34,717 nt of DNA from Candidatus Spyradosoma merdigallinarum (GCA_018713755.1 DVOG01000132.1:1-34717); one strand, 5' to 3'. Numbered from the stretch's first letter, positions 19,936 to 30,393 are shown. A program made the numbers and translations. Notes: generated by a model not told the origin, from the letters alone.

Positions 19936-20937
19936 ATGAGAACTCCAACACCGTCAGTTTATATTCGGGGCATGGGCGTCTATATGCCCGAACGCCGTTT
20001 GACCAACGCGGATCTCGAGCGGCTCGTCGAAACGTCGGACGAATGGATCCGCACGCGGACGGGCATCGTCGAGCGCCGGCTCGCGGCTCCGGAAGAAGCG
20101 ACGTCCGACCTCGCGGTGAAAGCGGCGGAAAAGGCGATCGTCGACGCGGGCATTTCCAAGGAGGACATCGACCTCGTCATCGTCGCCACGGTGACGCCGG
20201 ACCAGACGTTCCCGTCCACCGCCTGCCACGTGCAGGCCAAGCTCGGCCTGCGCACGGACATTCCCGCGTTCGACATGGTCGCCGCCTGCTCCGGGTTCAT
20301 CTACATGATGCAGGTCGCGAACCACATGCTGCGCGCGGGCGACTACAAGAACGTGCTGATCGTCGCCGCGGAAAAGCTCTCTTCCATCGTGAACTGGGAA
20401 GACCGCACGACCTGCGTGCTTTTCGGCGACGGCGCCGCCGCCTACGTGCTCACGAAGTGCAACGAGCCCTACGTCGGCATCCTCGGGAACATCCTCGGCG
20501 CGGACGGTTCGCAGGGCGAACTGCTGAAGCTCCCCGCCGGCGGAAGCCTTCACCCGGCGAGCTACGAGACCGTGCGCGAAAAGGAGCACTGCCTGCAGAT
20601 GCAGGGCAATCAGGTCTTCAAAATCGCCGTCCGCACGATGTCCGACTGCTGTCTGCGCCTGCTCGAAAAATGCAACGTGAGCGCCGACCAGATCAAATGC
20701 GTGATTCCGCACCAGGCGAATCTGCGCATCATCGACGCCGTCGCGCGGCAGATCCGCATTCCGCTGGAAAAATTCTGCATCAACATGGAAAAGACGGGCA
20801 ACACTTCGGCGTGCTCGATTCCCATTTGCATGGAAGAGTCCTACCGCGCGGGAAAATTCGGTCCCGGCGATCTGATTCTGCTTACGGCGTTCGGCGGCGG
20901 CTTCACATGGGGCGCGACGCTGATCCGCTGGAAATGA
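19936..20937 (+). CDS. fabH: 3-oxoacyl-[ACP] synthase III
   Basis: ATG 19936 MRTPTPSVYIRGMGVYMPERRLTNADLERLVETSDEWIRTRTGI; ACSGF (Cys), IPHQAN (His), GNTSA (Asn). Confidence 0.96.
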   Translation: MRTPTPSVYIRGMGVYMPERRLTNADLERLVETSDEWIRTRTGIVERRLAAPEEATSDLAVKAAEKAIVDAGISKEDIDLVIVATVTPDQTFPSTACHVQAKLGLRTDIPAFDMVAACSGFIYMMQVANHMLRAGDYKNVLIVAAEKLSSIVNWEDRTTCVLFGDGAAAYVLTKCNEPYVGILGNILGADGSQGELLKLPAGGSLHPASYETVREKEHCLQMQGNQVFKIAVRTMSDCCLRLLEKCNVSADQIKCVIPHQANLRIIDAVARQIRIPLEKFCINMEKTGNTSACSIPICMEESYRAGKFGPGDLILLTAFGGGFTWGATLIRWK

Positions 20938-20973
20938 GGGCGCGGGAACGCGAGGCGCAGCTGCACGACGCTC

Positions 20974-22326
20974 ATGAAATCCGGATTTTCGCACAGGAAA
21001 GGACGCCTTCTGCCGGCGGCAGTCTTCGGCGCGGGAACGCTTTTGCTTTTCTGCGCGTCCGGCTGCGCGTCGGCGAAGCTGCCGGCGTCCGCGGGAACGG
21101 TTCCCGCGGCAGGGCAGGAAACCGACGCCCGCGCTGCGCTGCGGCTGCAGATTGAGGCGGACGTCGCCGAAGGCGCGCGCGAAGAGGGCTTGCCTTCGGA
21201 CATTTTCGAAACCGGAAATCTCGGCGCCTACGCGGATTTTCTCATCGACGGCGCGCTGGCGAAAGGCGTTCCCGCCGCGGAGGCGGAAATCCCGATCGCG
21301 GCGCTCGTCGTCGCTTTCGCGCTGGAAAAAAGCGGAGAAGATTCCCGCGCGCTCGGCGCGTACGCCGACGTCGCCGCGCTTTTCCCCGACAGCGATTTCG
21401 CGGCGGAAGCGCTTTACCGGCAGGGCGCGGTTTATTCCTCGCGCCGCCAGTTCGACGCCGCGTTCGAGTGCTTTTCCGCGCTGGAAGATTCGTATCCGGC
21501 GTCCCCGCGCGTCGACGACGCCGTCGTGCAGGCGTATCTCGTCGCGGAAATGGTGCGCAACGGCGTCCGCCCGCTCAAAGGCGGCTGGTTCCCGTGGTTC
21601 CGCGACCGCAACGCGGCGCTCGCGTTTTACGACCGTCTTTACGAGATGGCGCCGCACCTGCCGATTTCCCCGCGCCTGCTTTATCACAAGGGCATATTCG
21701 CCTTCGAGCTTTCGCATGAATGGTTCGCGTTCGACAAGACGCTCGAGGCCATCGACGCTTTCGAGCGCCTGATCAGCATTTATCCCGACGCGCAGTTCGT
21801 TCCCGACGCGTATTTGGAGCTCGCTGAAACTTACGAAGCGGGCATCGTCGGCGCGGAATGGGATCAGCTCTCGACGCGCCGCGCCATCAATTACTATACG
21901 GATTTCTATTCCCTGTTCCCGGAGCACCCGCTGGCGGAAGCCGTTTACGACCGCACCGTCGTGCTGACGAATCTGCTCGCCGCGAACCGCCTCGCGTTCG
22001 GCGATTTTTACTATTCCCGCCACAACAATCTGCGCGCCGCGCTGACGTTCTACAACGAGGCGATCACGCTCGCGCCGGATTCTCCGGCGGGAAAAGACGC
22101 GCAGGAGCGCATCGAGCGCATCCGCCGCGGCGAGCGTTCCGAGCGCACGCTGGTCGACTGGATTTTCGGACGCTATCCGAACTACGACGCGGGAGACTAT
22201 TTCGACGCGCCGTCGCTGAAGCCGCTCGACGAAATGGGTTTCCGCAGCGGGAACGCCGCCGCGCAGCAGCTTGATTCTCCCGCCGCTCCCGCGAACGAGG
22301 GCTATCAGAATCCGGGCGAAGACTGA
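20974..22326 (+). CDS. BamD/YfiO-like outer-membrane lipoprotein with TPR-like repeats
   Basis: Lipobox LLLFCASGC; repeated tetratricopeptide-like helices (ALYRQGAVYSSRRQFDAAFECFSALEDSYPASPRVDDA). Confidence 0.75.
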   Translation: MKSGFSHRKGRLLPAAVFGAGTLLLFCASGCASAKLPASAGTVPAAGQETDARAALRLQIEADVAEGAREEGLPSDIFETGNLGAYADFLIDGALAKGVPAAEAEIPIAALVVAFALEKSGEDSRALGAYADVAALFPDSDFAAEALYRQGAVYSSRRQFDAAFECFSALEDSYPASPRVDDAVVQAYLVAEMVRNGVRPLKGGWFPWFRDRNAALAFYDRLYEMAPHLPISPRLLYHKGIFAFELSHEWFAFDKTLEAIDAFERLISIYPDAQFVPDAYLELAETYEAGIVGAEWDQLSTRRAINYYTDFYSLFPEHPLAEAVYDRTVVLTNLLAANRLAFGDFYYSRHNNLRAALTFYNEAITLAPDSPAGKDAQERIERIRRGERSERTLVDWIFGRYPNYDAGDYFDAPSLKPLDEMGFRSGNAAAQQLDSPAAPANEGYQNPGED

Positions 22327-22351
22327 TTTTTTCTCAGGAGAAAGCGCTTTC

Positions 22352-22894
22352 ATGAAAAATTTTCTGCAGAGGTTTTTTCGCGGGAACGCGCCGCGCGCGG
22401 CGCGTTCCGCGCTTTGGGCGGGAACGCTGCTCGCCGTCGTTTCCGCGTGTTCCTATTCGCTCGGCAACCGCGGAGAGCTCCCGTTTTCGACGATTGAAAT
22501 CGCGCCGATCGTGAACGAGGCGGATTTGCCGCAGGCGCAGGCGACGCTCGCCCGCGAAATCGCGGATGCGCTGAACCGCGAGCCGAAGCTGAGCACCGTC
22601 ATCGACCGCGGCGACGCGGAGCTCGAAATCGTGATTTCGGATTACCGCCGAAGCATTTCCTCCACGGCGAGCCGCGATTCCGTGCTCGCGAGCACGCAGA
22701 ATCTGACGCTTGTGCTGAAATGCTCGCTGCTGAACAAGCGGACGGGGAAATACTATTTCCGCAACCGCTCGATTTCCGTTTCGACGGAAGTCTACACGGG
22801 GCAGGCGCCGGGACTCGGCGAGCCTCAGTCGTTCCCCGTGCTTTCCCGCGAGGCGGCGCGCAAAGTCCGCGATCTGGTGACGAACGTGTGGTGA
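22352..22894 (+). CDS. lptE: LptE-like lipoprotein (LPS assembly)
   Basis: Lipobox AVVSAC followed by SYSLGNRGELPFSTIEIAPIVNEADLPQAQATLAREIADALNR; ends in RDLVTNVW. Confidence 0.75.
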   Translation: MKNFLQRFFRGNAPRAARSALWAGTLLAVVSACSYSLGNRGELPFSTIEIAPIVNEADLPQAQATLAREIADALNREPKLSTVIDRGDAELEIVISDYRRSISSTASRDSVLASTQNLTLVLKCSLLNKRTGKYYFRNRSISVSTEVYTGQAPGLGEPQSFPVLSREAARKVRDLVTNVW

Positions 22895-23025
22895 CCGCCG
22901 CGCCGCGTTCCCGCCGCCGCGCCGGAGCTCTTTCCGCGAGAACGCTTCCGCGGCGTTCCCGCGCGAGGCGTTGACAAGCCCCGCGCGGTGATGTTTTCTT
23001 AAATGCAACGTTTTTTGGAGAGCTT

Positions 23026-24042
23026 ATGATTAAAAAAATCCCGGGAATTTTCTCTACGGCGATCGGCATCGACTTGGGCACGGCGAACGTTCTCGTCTAC
23101 GTCAAAGGGCGCGGCGTCATCATGAACGAACCGAGTTTCGTCGCGATCGATTCCAAGACGCGGCGGCCGCTCGCCATCGGCGAAGACGCGAAGCGCATGG
23201 CGGACCTCGCCCCGGAAGGCATCGAAATCGTGCGCCCGATGAAAAACGGCGTCATCGCCGATTTCGAGGTCAGCGAGCACATGCTGCGCTATTTCATCAG
23301 AAAAGCCGGGCAGCACTCTTTCCTCACGCATCTCACGGTCGTCATCGCGGTTCCTTACGGGATCACGCCGGTCGAGGAGCGCGCGGTGAAGGATTCCGCT
23401 TACCGCGCGGGAGCGCAGAACGTTCAGACGATTCAGGAGCCGATCGCCTCCGCGCTCGGCGCCGGGCTTCCCGTCGGAGAATCCGAAACGTCGATGATCG
23501 TCGACATCGGCGGCGGAACCTCGGAAATCGCCGTGCTTTCGCTCGGCGGGATCGTCGCGGCGAAAAGCATCCGCGTCGGCGGGGACGAGTTCGACCGCAG
23601 CATCGTCAATTACGTCAAGAGCGCCTACGGGCTCGTCATCGCGTCGAAAACGGCGGAGCAGGTGAAGCTTCAGATCGGCTCGGCGTATCCGCTCGACCAG
23701 GAGCTTTCGTTCGAAATCAAGGGCCGCGACTCCATTTCCGGCATGCCGCGCGCGCAGACGATCAACTCGACCGAAGTCCGCGACGCGCTCAAGCACAATT
23801 TCGACGACATTCTCGAAGGCATTTCCAAGACGCTGGAAATCTGCCCGCCGGAATCCGCCGGGCAGCTGCTCGACCGCGGCGCGGTGCTCGCCGGCGGCGG
23901 CGCGAAAATCCGCGGTCTCGCGCGCTTCCTCAGCGACAAGACGGGCATTCCGTTTTTCGTGGCGGAAGAGCCGCTGCGCTGCGTCGTCAACGGCACGGGC
24001 ATCATCATCGAAAACTCGAACTGGAACACGTTCCGCCGCTGA
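23026..24042 (+). CDS. mreB: Rod shape-determining protein MreB
   Basis: GIDLGTANVLVYVKGRGVIMNEPSFVAID, VDIGGGTSEIAVLSLGGIV, LAGGGAKIRGL. Confidence 0.98.
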   Translation: MIKKIPGIFSTAIGIDLGTANVLVYVKGRGVIMNEPSFVAIDSKTRRPLAIGEDAKRMADLAPEGIEIVRPMKNGVIADFEVSEHMLRYFIRKAGQHSFLTHLTVVIAVPYGITPVEERAVKDSAYRAGAQNVQTIQEPIASALGAGLPVGESETSMIVDIGGGTSEIAVLSLGGIVAAKSIRVGGDEFDRSIVNYVKSAYGLVIASKTAEQVKLQIGSAYPLDQELSFEIKGRDSISGMPRAQTINSTEVRDALKHNFDDILEGISKTLEICPPESAGQLLDRGAVLAGGGAKIRGLARFLSDKTGIPFFVAEEPLRCVVNGTGIIIENSNWNTFRR

Positions 24043-24127
24043 TTCCTTCCGCTCGCGGAAAACGGCCCGGAAAGAGGGCGCGCGGCGTTCCCGCCGGAAG
24101 AAGAAACCCGTTCCCGCGTTCCCGCCG

Positions 24128-24991
24128 ATGACTCCGGAAATCCGCAATCTCCGCCCGTTTTTTTTCCTTTTCGCGGGCATGTTCGTCTGGTGGTTCGCGC
24201 CGGCGGCGGCGCGGCGCGCGGTCTACGAAGCGGTTTACGAGTTCGAGGCGCCGTCCTTCATCCTTTCTTCTCGGATGCGTGAGCTCGCGCAGTATTGGGA
24301 ACTGCGTTCCCGCTCCGAGAACGACCTGATCCGCGCCGGGCGCGACGCTTCGCGGCTGGCGGCGACGATGCAGTATGAAATTTCCCGCAACGCCGCGCTG
24401 CGTGCGGAAAATCTTCGCCTGGAAAAACTGCTCGGTCTGCCTTCGCGCCCGGAATACCGCACCGTTCCCGCGCGCACGGTTCAGCGGCGCCTGGGCATGT
24501 GGTGGCAGCAGCTCGTGCTGCGTCGCGGCGAGGAAGACGGCGTGCGGCCCGGCTGTCCCGTCGTCACGGCCTACGGCGTTGTCGGGCGCGTGCGCGAAGT
24601 GTTTTACGACACCTGCGTCGTCGAGCTGATTTCCTCGCCCTCGTTCCGCATTTCCGCGCGCATCGCCGGCATGGAAAACCGCCCGGTGACGTATCAGGGC
24701 GCGGGCGCGGCGCCGTTCGGAAAACCGCGCGGAAAAATCAGCGACGTTCCCGCCGACGCGGTTTTGCCCGGCGGCGGCGCGCGGCTCGACGTCGTCACTT
24801 CCGGACTCGGCGGAATTTTTCCCGCCGGGCTGAAAATCGGCTCCGTCGCGGGAACGGCTGCGCGCTCGGGCGACGGAATTTTTCGCGAGGCGGACGTCGC
24901 GCTTTCGCAGGATTTGGCGTCGATCGAGGAGGCGGCGATTCTCGTTCCCGTCATCCCGGACGTTTCGGAAACGCCGGCTCCGCGCGCGTAA
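24128..24991 (+). CDS. mreC: Rod shape-determining protein MreC
   Basis: N-terminal TM, coiled coil (LRAENLRLEKLLGL), PVVTAYGVVGRV; downstream of mreB. Confidence 0.92.
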   Translation: MTPEIRNLRPFFFLFAGMFVWWFAPAAARRAVYEAVYEFEAPSFILSSRMRELAQYWELRSRSENDLIRAGRDASRLAATMQYEISRNAALRAENLRLEKLLGLPSRPEYRTVPARTVQRRLGMWWQQLVLRRGEEDGVRPGCPVVTAYGVVGRVREVFYDTCVVELISSPSFRISARIAGMENRPVTYQGAGAAPFGKPRGKISDVPADAVLPGGGARLDVVTSGLGGIFPAGLKIGSVAGTAARSGDGIFREADVALSQDLASIEEAAILVPVIPDVSETPAPRA

Positions 24992-25006
24992 GGACGCAGA
25001 GAAAAG

Positions 25007-25651
25007 ATGCGGGAACGGCTGAAAAAGATTTTTTCCTCCGGGGCGTTCTTTTGGATTCCCGGCTGCGCCGCGGCGTATCTGTGGATTTTTCTCGCGGGAA
25101 CGGCGGCGGACGCGCTATCGCCGCTGAATCTCGACGTTTTCGCGCCGGGCATCCTCGTCGTCGTTCCCGCGCTGCTGATGCCGCTGCAGCGCGGATTCGC
25201 CGTCGCGCTCGTTTCGGGGCTGCTTTTCGACGCGTCGCTCCCGATTCCCTATGAAACGATGGAGGCGGCGTTGGGCGCGTCGGCGGAATACGTTTCGCTG
25301 TTCGGAGAAACGGCGGTGAACGTGCCTTCGACGACGGGCTTCGGCATGATGTGGACGGCGATTTTCTTCTTCGTGCTGCGCTTTTTCCGCCGCTTCGTCG
25401 CGGAGGATTCGCCGCGGGAATGGCTGTTCTGCGCGCTCGCCGTGAATTTCGTGATTTTCCTGCTCTGGGCCTGCGGGATCGGCTGGAGCCGTCTCGGAAC
25501 GGCGGAGTTTTGGCTGAGCTTCGCCGCGGACGCGCTGACGGCTTCCGCGTTCATCGTGCTGCTCGGCTGGTGGTATTTCGACGCCGTCGTTTCGCTCTAC
25601 CGCATCTGCGGCGCGGATTTGCTCGGAGAAGAACGGGAGGCGGCGGCATGA
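25007..25651 (+). CDS. mreD: Rod shape-determining protein MreD-like membrane protein
   Basis: Multi-TM 214-aa protein located between mreC and mrdA; overlaps mrdA start (ATGA). Confidence 0.75.
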   Translation: MRERLKKIFSSGAFFWIPGCAAAYLWIFLAGTAADALSPLNLDVFAPGILVVVPALLMPLQRGFAVALVSGLLFDASLPIPYETMEAALGASAEYVSLFGETAVNVPSTTGFGMMWTAIFFFVLRFFRRFVAEDSPREWLFCALAVNFVIFLLWACGIGWSRLGTAEFWLSFAADALTASAFIVLLGWWYFDAVVSLYRICGADLLGEEREAAA

Positions 25652-27696
25652 GCGTTTTGGGCGAAGTCAGGCTCTTCGGGTTCAGCCCGCGGCGCATGAT
25701 CGTCATTTTCGCGCTGATCGGCGCCGCGCTGATTTACCTGGTCGGCGGGCTCGCGGTGCGGCAGATTTTCCGCCGCGACGAATATTTGCGGCAGTTCGAA
25801 AACCAGAGCCTGCGCTACGTGACCGTTCCCGCCGCGCGCGGCGACATTTTGGATCGGCACGGGAACGTCATCGTCTCGAGCCGGCCGCGTTTTTCCGTCG
25901 TCATCGATTTGGGAACGCTGCGGGAAGAGTTCGCGGAGACGGCGCGGCGCGACATCCGCGACGCGCGGCGGGAACGGGAAAAATTTCCGGACATGAAGGT
26001 CGACGCGGCGGCGCTGCGCGCGCAGGCGGCGACGAAAGTCGTCCAGCAGCATCTCGATCGCGTGAACAAGGCGATAGGGCGTTCCCGCGTGCTCGATCCC
26101 GCGACGCTTTCGCGCTATCTCGGCGGGAAACGCGTGCTGCCGTTCCCGCTCGCGGAAAAACTGACGGAGACGGAGCGCGCGCGCTTCGTCGAAGCGTTCC
26201 CGCCGGACGCGCCCGAGCAGCTTTACGTCGAGACGGAGCGCACGTATCCCTACGGAAAGCTCGCGGCGCATTTCATCGGCCGCCTGGAAAAGGACGACGG
26301 CGGCGCTCTCGCGGATTTGCCCGAAGACAGCCGCGGCATGCGCGTCACGCAGCGCGCGGGAAAGCAGGGCAGTTTCGGCATCGAACGGCAGTTCGACGAA
26401 ATGATCCGCGGGCGCGACGGCTACCAGCTGTGGCAGGTCGACAACATGGGCTACCTGCACAAAAAGCTCGACGAACGCAAGCCGGAGAAAGGCGCGCCGT
26501 TCGTTTCGTCCTTCGATTTGGAGCTGCAGAAAACGGCGGAAGAGGCGCTGGATTCGCGTTCCCGCGCGGGAGCCGTCATCGCGCTCGACGTGCGCACCGG
26601 CGAGGTGCTGGCGGCGGCCTCCGCGCCGTCGTTCGACCCGCGCGAAGGCATCGACGGCTTTTCCGTCGAGTATTACCGTTCCCTTGAAGAAAGCCGCGCG
26701 CTTTGGAACCGCGCGCTCATCGGCCGCTATCCGCCGGGATCGACGTTCAAGCTCGTCACCGCGGTCGCCGCGATGCGCTCGAAAACGTTCAACGACAGCG
26801 CCGAAATCGCGAAAATTTCCCCGCATTCCGCCGCGGCGAAACGGCCGTCGGGTCCGATTTCTCCGACGGAAAAATTCGACTGCGGCGCGTTTCTCGTCGT
26901 GAACGGGCAGCGCAGACCGGAGCACGATTTGATCGCGTTCGGCGAAGTCGATCTCGCGCGGATGATCCGCGTTTCGTCGAACGTTTACTGCTACAACGCC
27001 GCGCTGATTCTCGGCATCGGGCCCATCGCCGCGGAAGCCTTCCGCTTCGGCTTCGGCGAACACGTGCCGCTGGACTTGAGCGAGGCGAAGTCGGACGTGC
27101 TCGGCCGGCTCGTCGTCGCGAATCCCGAATTCAAACTGCAGGACGGACGCGGGCGCTGGGTCGCCGGCGACACGACGAACGCCGCCATCGGGCAGGGCTT
27201 CAACCTGACTTCGCCGCTGCACATCGCGTGCATGACCGCGTCGCTGGCGCGGCGGGAAACGCGCACGCGTCCGTCGGTCGTGCACGATCCCGCGCGCGTC
27301 GATCCCGCGACGGGGCTCGCGCGCGTCGACCACGGCGGCGAGCCGATCGGCATTTCCGACGAAGCCTACGGCGAGATTCTGCGCGGCATGATCGAGTGCG
27401 TCGCCTACGGCACGGGAAAAAGGGCGCGGGTCGACGGGCTGGAAGTCGCCGCGAAGTCGGGAACGGCGCAGTGGAACGCGCGGGAACGGACGGAGCTCGC
27501 GTGGTTCACGGCGTTCGCTCCCGCGCGCGATCCGCGCATCGCCGTGACCGTCGTCGTCGAAGGGCTTCCCGGAGAAAACATCGGCGGCGGGCTCGCCGCC
27601 GCTCCCGTCGCGGGAGCGGTTCTGAAACGCTGGAAAGAGCTTTATTTCCGCCCCGGCGAAAGCGTTCCCGCGGAGAAAAACGCCCGCGCGGAGTGA
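25648..27696 (+). CDS. mrdA: Penicillin-binding protein 2
   Basis: N-terminal TM, AARGDILDRHGNVI, PPGSTFK (SxxK), SSN (SxN), KSGTAQ (KTG box). Confidence 0.95.
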   Translation: MSVLGEVRLFGFSPRRMIVIFALIGAALIYLVGGLAVRQIFRRDEYLRQFENQSLRYVTVPAARGDILDRHGNVIVSSRPRFSVVIDLGTLREEFAETARRDIRDARREREKFPDMKVDAAALRAQAATKVVQQHLDRVNKAIGRSRVLDPATLSRYLGGKRVLPFPLAEKLTETERARFVEAFPPDAPEQLYVETERTYPYGKLAAHFIGRLEKDDGGALADLPEDSRGMRVTQRAGKQGSFGIERQFDEMIRGRDGYQLWQVDNMGYLHKKLDERKPEKGAPFVSSFDLELQKTAEEALDSRSRAGAVIALDVRTGEVLAAASAPSFDPREGIDGFSVEYYRSLEESRALWNRALIGRYPPGSTFKLVTAVAAMRSKTFNDSAEIAKISPHSAAAKRPSGPISPTEKFDCGAFLVVNGQRRPEHDLIAFGEVDLARMIRVSSNVYCYNAALILGIGPIAAEAFRFGFGEHVPLDLSEAKSDVLGRLVVANPEFKLQDGRGRWVAGDTTNAAIGQGFNLTSPLHIACMTASLARRETRTRPSVVHDPARVDPATGLARVDHGGEPIGISDEAYGEILRGMIECVAYGTGKRARVDGLEVAAKSGTAQWNARERTELAWFTAFAPARDPRIAVTVVVEGLPGENIGGGLAAAPVAGAVLKRWKELYFRPGESVPAEKNARAE

Positions 27697-27744
27697 GCGC
27701 GTTCCCGCGGCGCGTTAGCTTTGCGTTAAGGCGCGTCAGAAAAC

Positions 27745-27773
27745 TTGACTTGCGTTTTGGCGCCGCGTAAATT
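27745..27773 (+). promoter_or_regulatory. Candidate promoter for hppA (TTGACT-N17-TAAATT)
   Basis: TTGACT 27745-27750, 17-bp spacer, TAAATT 27768-27773; ATG 27805. Confidence 0.6.
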
Positions 27774-27804
27774 CCCGCTCGGTCATTTTTCGCTTATAAA
27801 CCCT

Positions 27805-29946
27805 ATGCATACAGACATCATCAGCCAGCCCATTTTCTGGGCGATTCCCGCGGCATCCGCCGTCGCGCTCGCGTTCGCGGCGCATTTTTACCGGCAAATG
27901 AAAACGTGCGACGAAGGCACGCCGACGATGCGGCGGATCGCGCAGCATGTGCGCGACGGCGCGATGGCGTATCTGAAACAGCAATACAAAATCGTCGCCG
28001 CCGTCTTCGTCGTGCTCGCCGTGCTTTTCGCCGTGCTCGCCGCGAACGGGCTGCAGAACCCGGTCGTTCCCGTGGCGTTTCTGACGGGCGGCTTCTTTTC
28101 CGGACTCGCCGGGTTTTTCGGCATGAAGACGGCGACTTACGCCAGCGCGCGGACGGCGCGCGCCGCGCAGAACTCGCTCGATTCGGGGCTGAAGGTCGCG
28201 TTCCGCTCCGGCGCGGTGATGGGGCTCGTCGTCGTCGGGCTCGGGCTGCTGGACATTTCGCTTTGGGCGCTCATTCTCGACTGCTGCGCGCATTGGATCG
28301 ACGAGACGGCGACGGGAACGCACAAGATGATTTTCATCACGACGACGATGCTGACCTTCGGCATGGGCGCGGACCTTTACGAATCCTACTGCGGCTCGAT
28401 TCTCGCGACGGCGGCGCTGGGCGCGGCGGCGTTCGTCGGCTTCGGCGCGGACGCGGACGTTTCCGTCGCGATGCAGATTAAGGCGGTGCTCGCGCCGATG
28501 CTCATCGCGGCGGTCGGCATTCTGCTTTCGATTTTCGGAATTTACCTGGTGCGCACGAAAGAGGGCGCGACGATGAAGAATCTCCTCGGCGCGCTCGGCC
28601 GCGGCGTGAACATTTCCTCCGCGCTGATCGTCGTCGCGACGTTCGCGATTCTGCGCCTGCTCGACATGCCGAACTGGGTCGGCGTCTCGCTGGCGGTCGT
28701 CGTCGGGCTGATTGCGGGAATCGTCATCGGACAGGCGACGGAATACTACACGTCGCATTCCTACAAGCCGACGCGCCGCGTCGCGGAATCGGCGAAGACG
28801 GGGCCGGCGACGGTCATCATTTCCGGCATCGGTCTGGGAATGCTTTCGACGTGCATTCCCGTGGTGACGATCGTCGTCGCCATCGTGCTCTCGTTCATTT
28901 TCGCCGCGGGCGGCTTCGGGCTGCGCGACGGCGTGACGCTCGCGAACGTCTTTTCCGCGGAAAATCTCGGCTTCGGGCTTTACGGGATCGGCATCGCGGC
29001 GGTCGGGATGCTTTCCACGCTCGGCATCACGCTCGCTACGGACGCCTACGGACCGATCGCCGACAACGCCGGCGGGAACGCCGAAATGTCCGGGCTGGAG
29101 CCGGAAGTGCGCCGGCGCACGGACGCGCTCGACGCGCTCGGGAACACGACGGCGGCGACGGGCAAGGGCTTCGCCATCGGCTCGGCGGCGCTCACGGCGC
29201 TCGCGCTGCTCGCTTCCTACATCGAGGAGATCCGCATCGCGCTGCTGCGCATCGTCAAAGGCGGCGGAGACCTGAGCTCGCTTCCCGACGCGCTGCGGGC
29301 GGACGCGGGAACGACGGCGCAGCAGCTTGCGGAGAAAATTCAGACGGCGAACTTCGTCGACTTCATGGCGTGGTACGACGTGACGCTGATGAATCCGCGC
29401 GTGCTCGCGGGCATGTTCGTCGGCTCGATGATGGCGTTTCTTTTTTGCGGGCTGACGATGAACGCCGTCGGCCGCGCGGCGCAGAGCATGGTCGTCGAAG
29501 TGCGCCGCCAGTTCAAGGAAATTCCCGGCATTCTCGAGGGGAAGGGAACGCCGGACTACGCGCGCTGCGTCGCGATTTCCACCAAGGGCGCGCAGCGCGA
29601 GATGCTCGTGCCTTCGCTGATCGCGATCGTCGTTCCGATTCTGACGGGCGTCGTGCTCGGCATCGCCGGCGTGATGGGGCTGCTCGTCGGCGGGCTCGCG
29701 GCGGGTTTCGTGCTCGCGGTGTTCATGGCGAACTCCGGCGGCGCGTGGGACAACGCGAAAAAGTTCATCGAAGAAGGCAATTTCGGCGGAAAAGGTTCCG
29801 AGCGGCACAAGGCGACGGTCGTCGGCGACACGGTCGGCGATCCGTTCAAGGACACGTCCGGACCGAGCCTGAACATCCTCATCAAGCTGATGAGCATGGT
29901 CGCGATCGTCGTCGCCGGGCTGACCGCCGCATGGTCGCTCTTCTGA
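27805..29946 (+). CDS. hppA: Membrane-bound ion-translocating pyrophosphatase, predicted K+-dependent
   Basis: [102 protein letters not shown]. Confidence 0.97.
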   Translation: MHTDIISQPIFWAIPAASAVALAFAAHFYRQMKTCDEGTPTMRRIAQHVRDGAMAYLKQQYKIVAAVFVVLAVLFAVLAANGLQNPVVPVAFLTGGFFSGLAGFFGMKTATYASARTARAAQNSLDSGLKVAFRSGAVMGLVVVGLGLLDISLWALILDCCAHWIDETATGTHKMIFITTTMLTFGMGADLYESYCGSILATAALGAAAFVGFGADADVSVAMQIKAVLAPMLIAAVGILLSIFGIYLVRTKEGATMKNLLGALGRGVNISSALIVVATFAILRLLDMPNWVGVSLAVVVGLIAGIVIGQATEYYTSHSYKPTRRVAESAKTGPATVIISGIGLGMLSTCIPVVTIVVAIVLSFIFAAGGFGLRDGVTLANVFSAENLGFGLYGIGIAAVGMLSTLGITLATDAYGPIADNAGGNAEMSGLEPEVRRRTDALDALGNTTAATGKGFAIGSAALTALALLASYIEEIRIALLRIVKGGGDLSSLPDALRADAGTTAQQLAEKIQTANFVDFMAWYDVTLMNPRVLAGMFVGSMMAFLFCGLTMNAVGRAAQSMVVEVRRQFKEIPGILEGKGTPDYARCVAISTKGAQREMLVPSLIAIVVPILTGVVLGIAGVMGLLVGGLAAGFVLAVFMANSGGAWDNAKKFIEEGNFGGKGSERHKATVVGDTVGDPFKDTSGPSLNILIKLMSMVAIVVAGLTAAWSLF

Positions 29947-29978
29947 GCCGTTTCGGCGCGTTCCCGCGCTCCAAAAAA

Positions 29979-30015
29979 AAGGCGTTCCCGCAAGCGATGC
30001 GGGAACGCCTTTTTC
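29979..30015. terminator. Bidirectional rho-independent terminator between hppA and the DUF486-type gene
   Basis: AGGCGTTCCCGCA-agcga-TGCGGGAACGCCT with flanking A8 and T5. Confidence 0.9.
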
Positions 30016-30039
30016 TTTCGGCGAAACGCGCGGGAACGC

Positions 30040-30393
30040 TCACGCCTTGTCGCGAAAAACGAAATAGACCGCGCCGACGATGCACAGGAACGCCCAAAGG
30101 TAGTCCCAGCGCCATTTTTCGCCCATGAACAGCAGCGCGAACGGCACGAAGACGCACAGCGTAATCACTTCCTGCATGATTTTGAGCTGACCCAGCGCCA
30201 GCCCGCCGCCGTAGCCGAGGCGATTCGCGGGAACCATGATCATGTATTCGAAAAACGCGATGCCCCAGCTCGCCAAAACGGCGATGAAAAGCGGCGCGGT
30301 CTTCAGCCCCTTCAAGTGCCCGTACCAGGCGTACGTCATGAAGCAGTTCGACAGAATCAGCAGCGCCGCCGTCTTGAAAATGACAAGATTCAT
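30040..30393 (-). CDS. DMT-superfamily / DUF486-type small membrane protein
   Basis: From ATG 30393: [61 protein letters not shown]. Confidence 0.88.
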   Translation of the reverse strand: MNLVIFKTAALLILSNCFMTYAWYGHLKGLKTAPLFIAVLASWGIAFFEYMIMVPANRLGYGGGLALGQLKIMQEVITLCVFVPFALLFMGEKWRWDYLWAFLCIVGAVYFVFRDKA

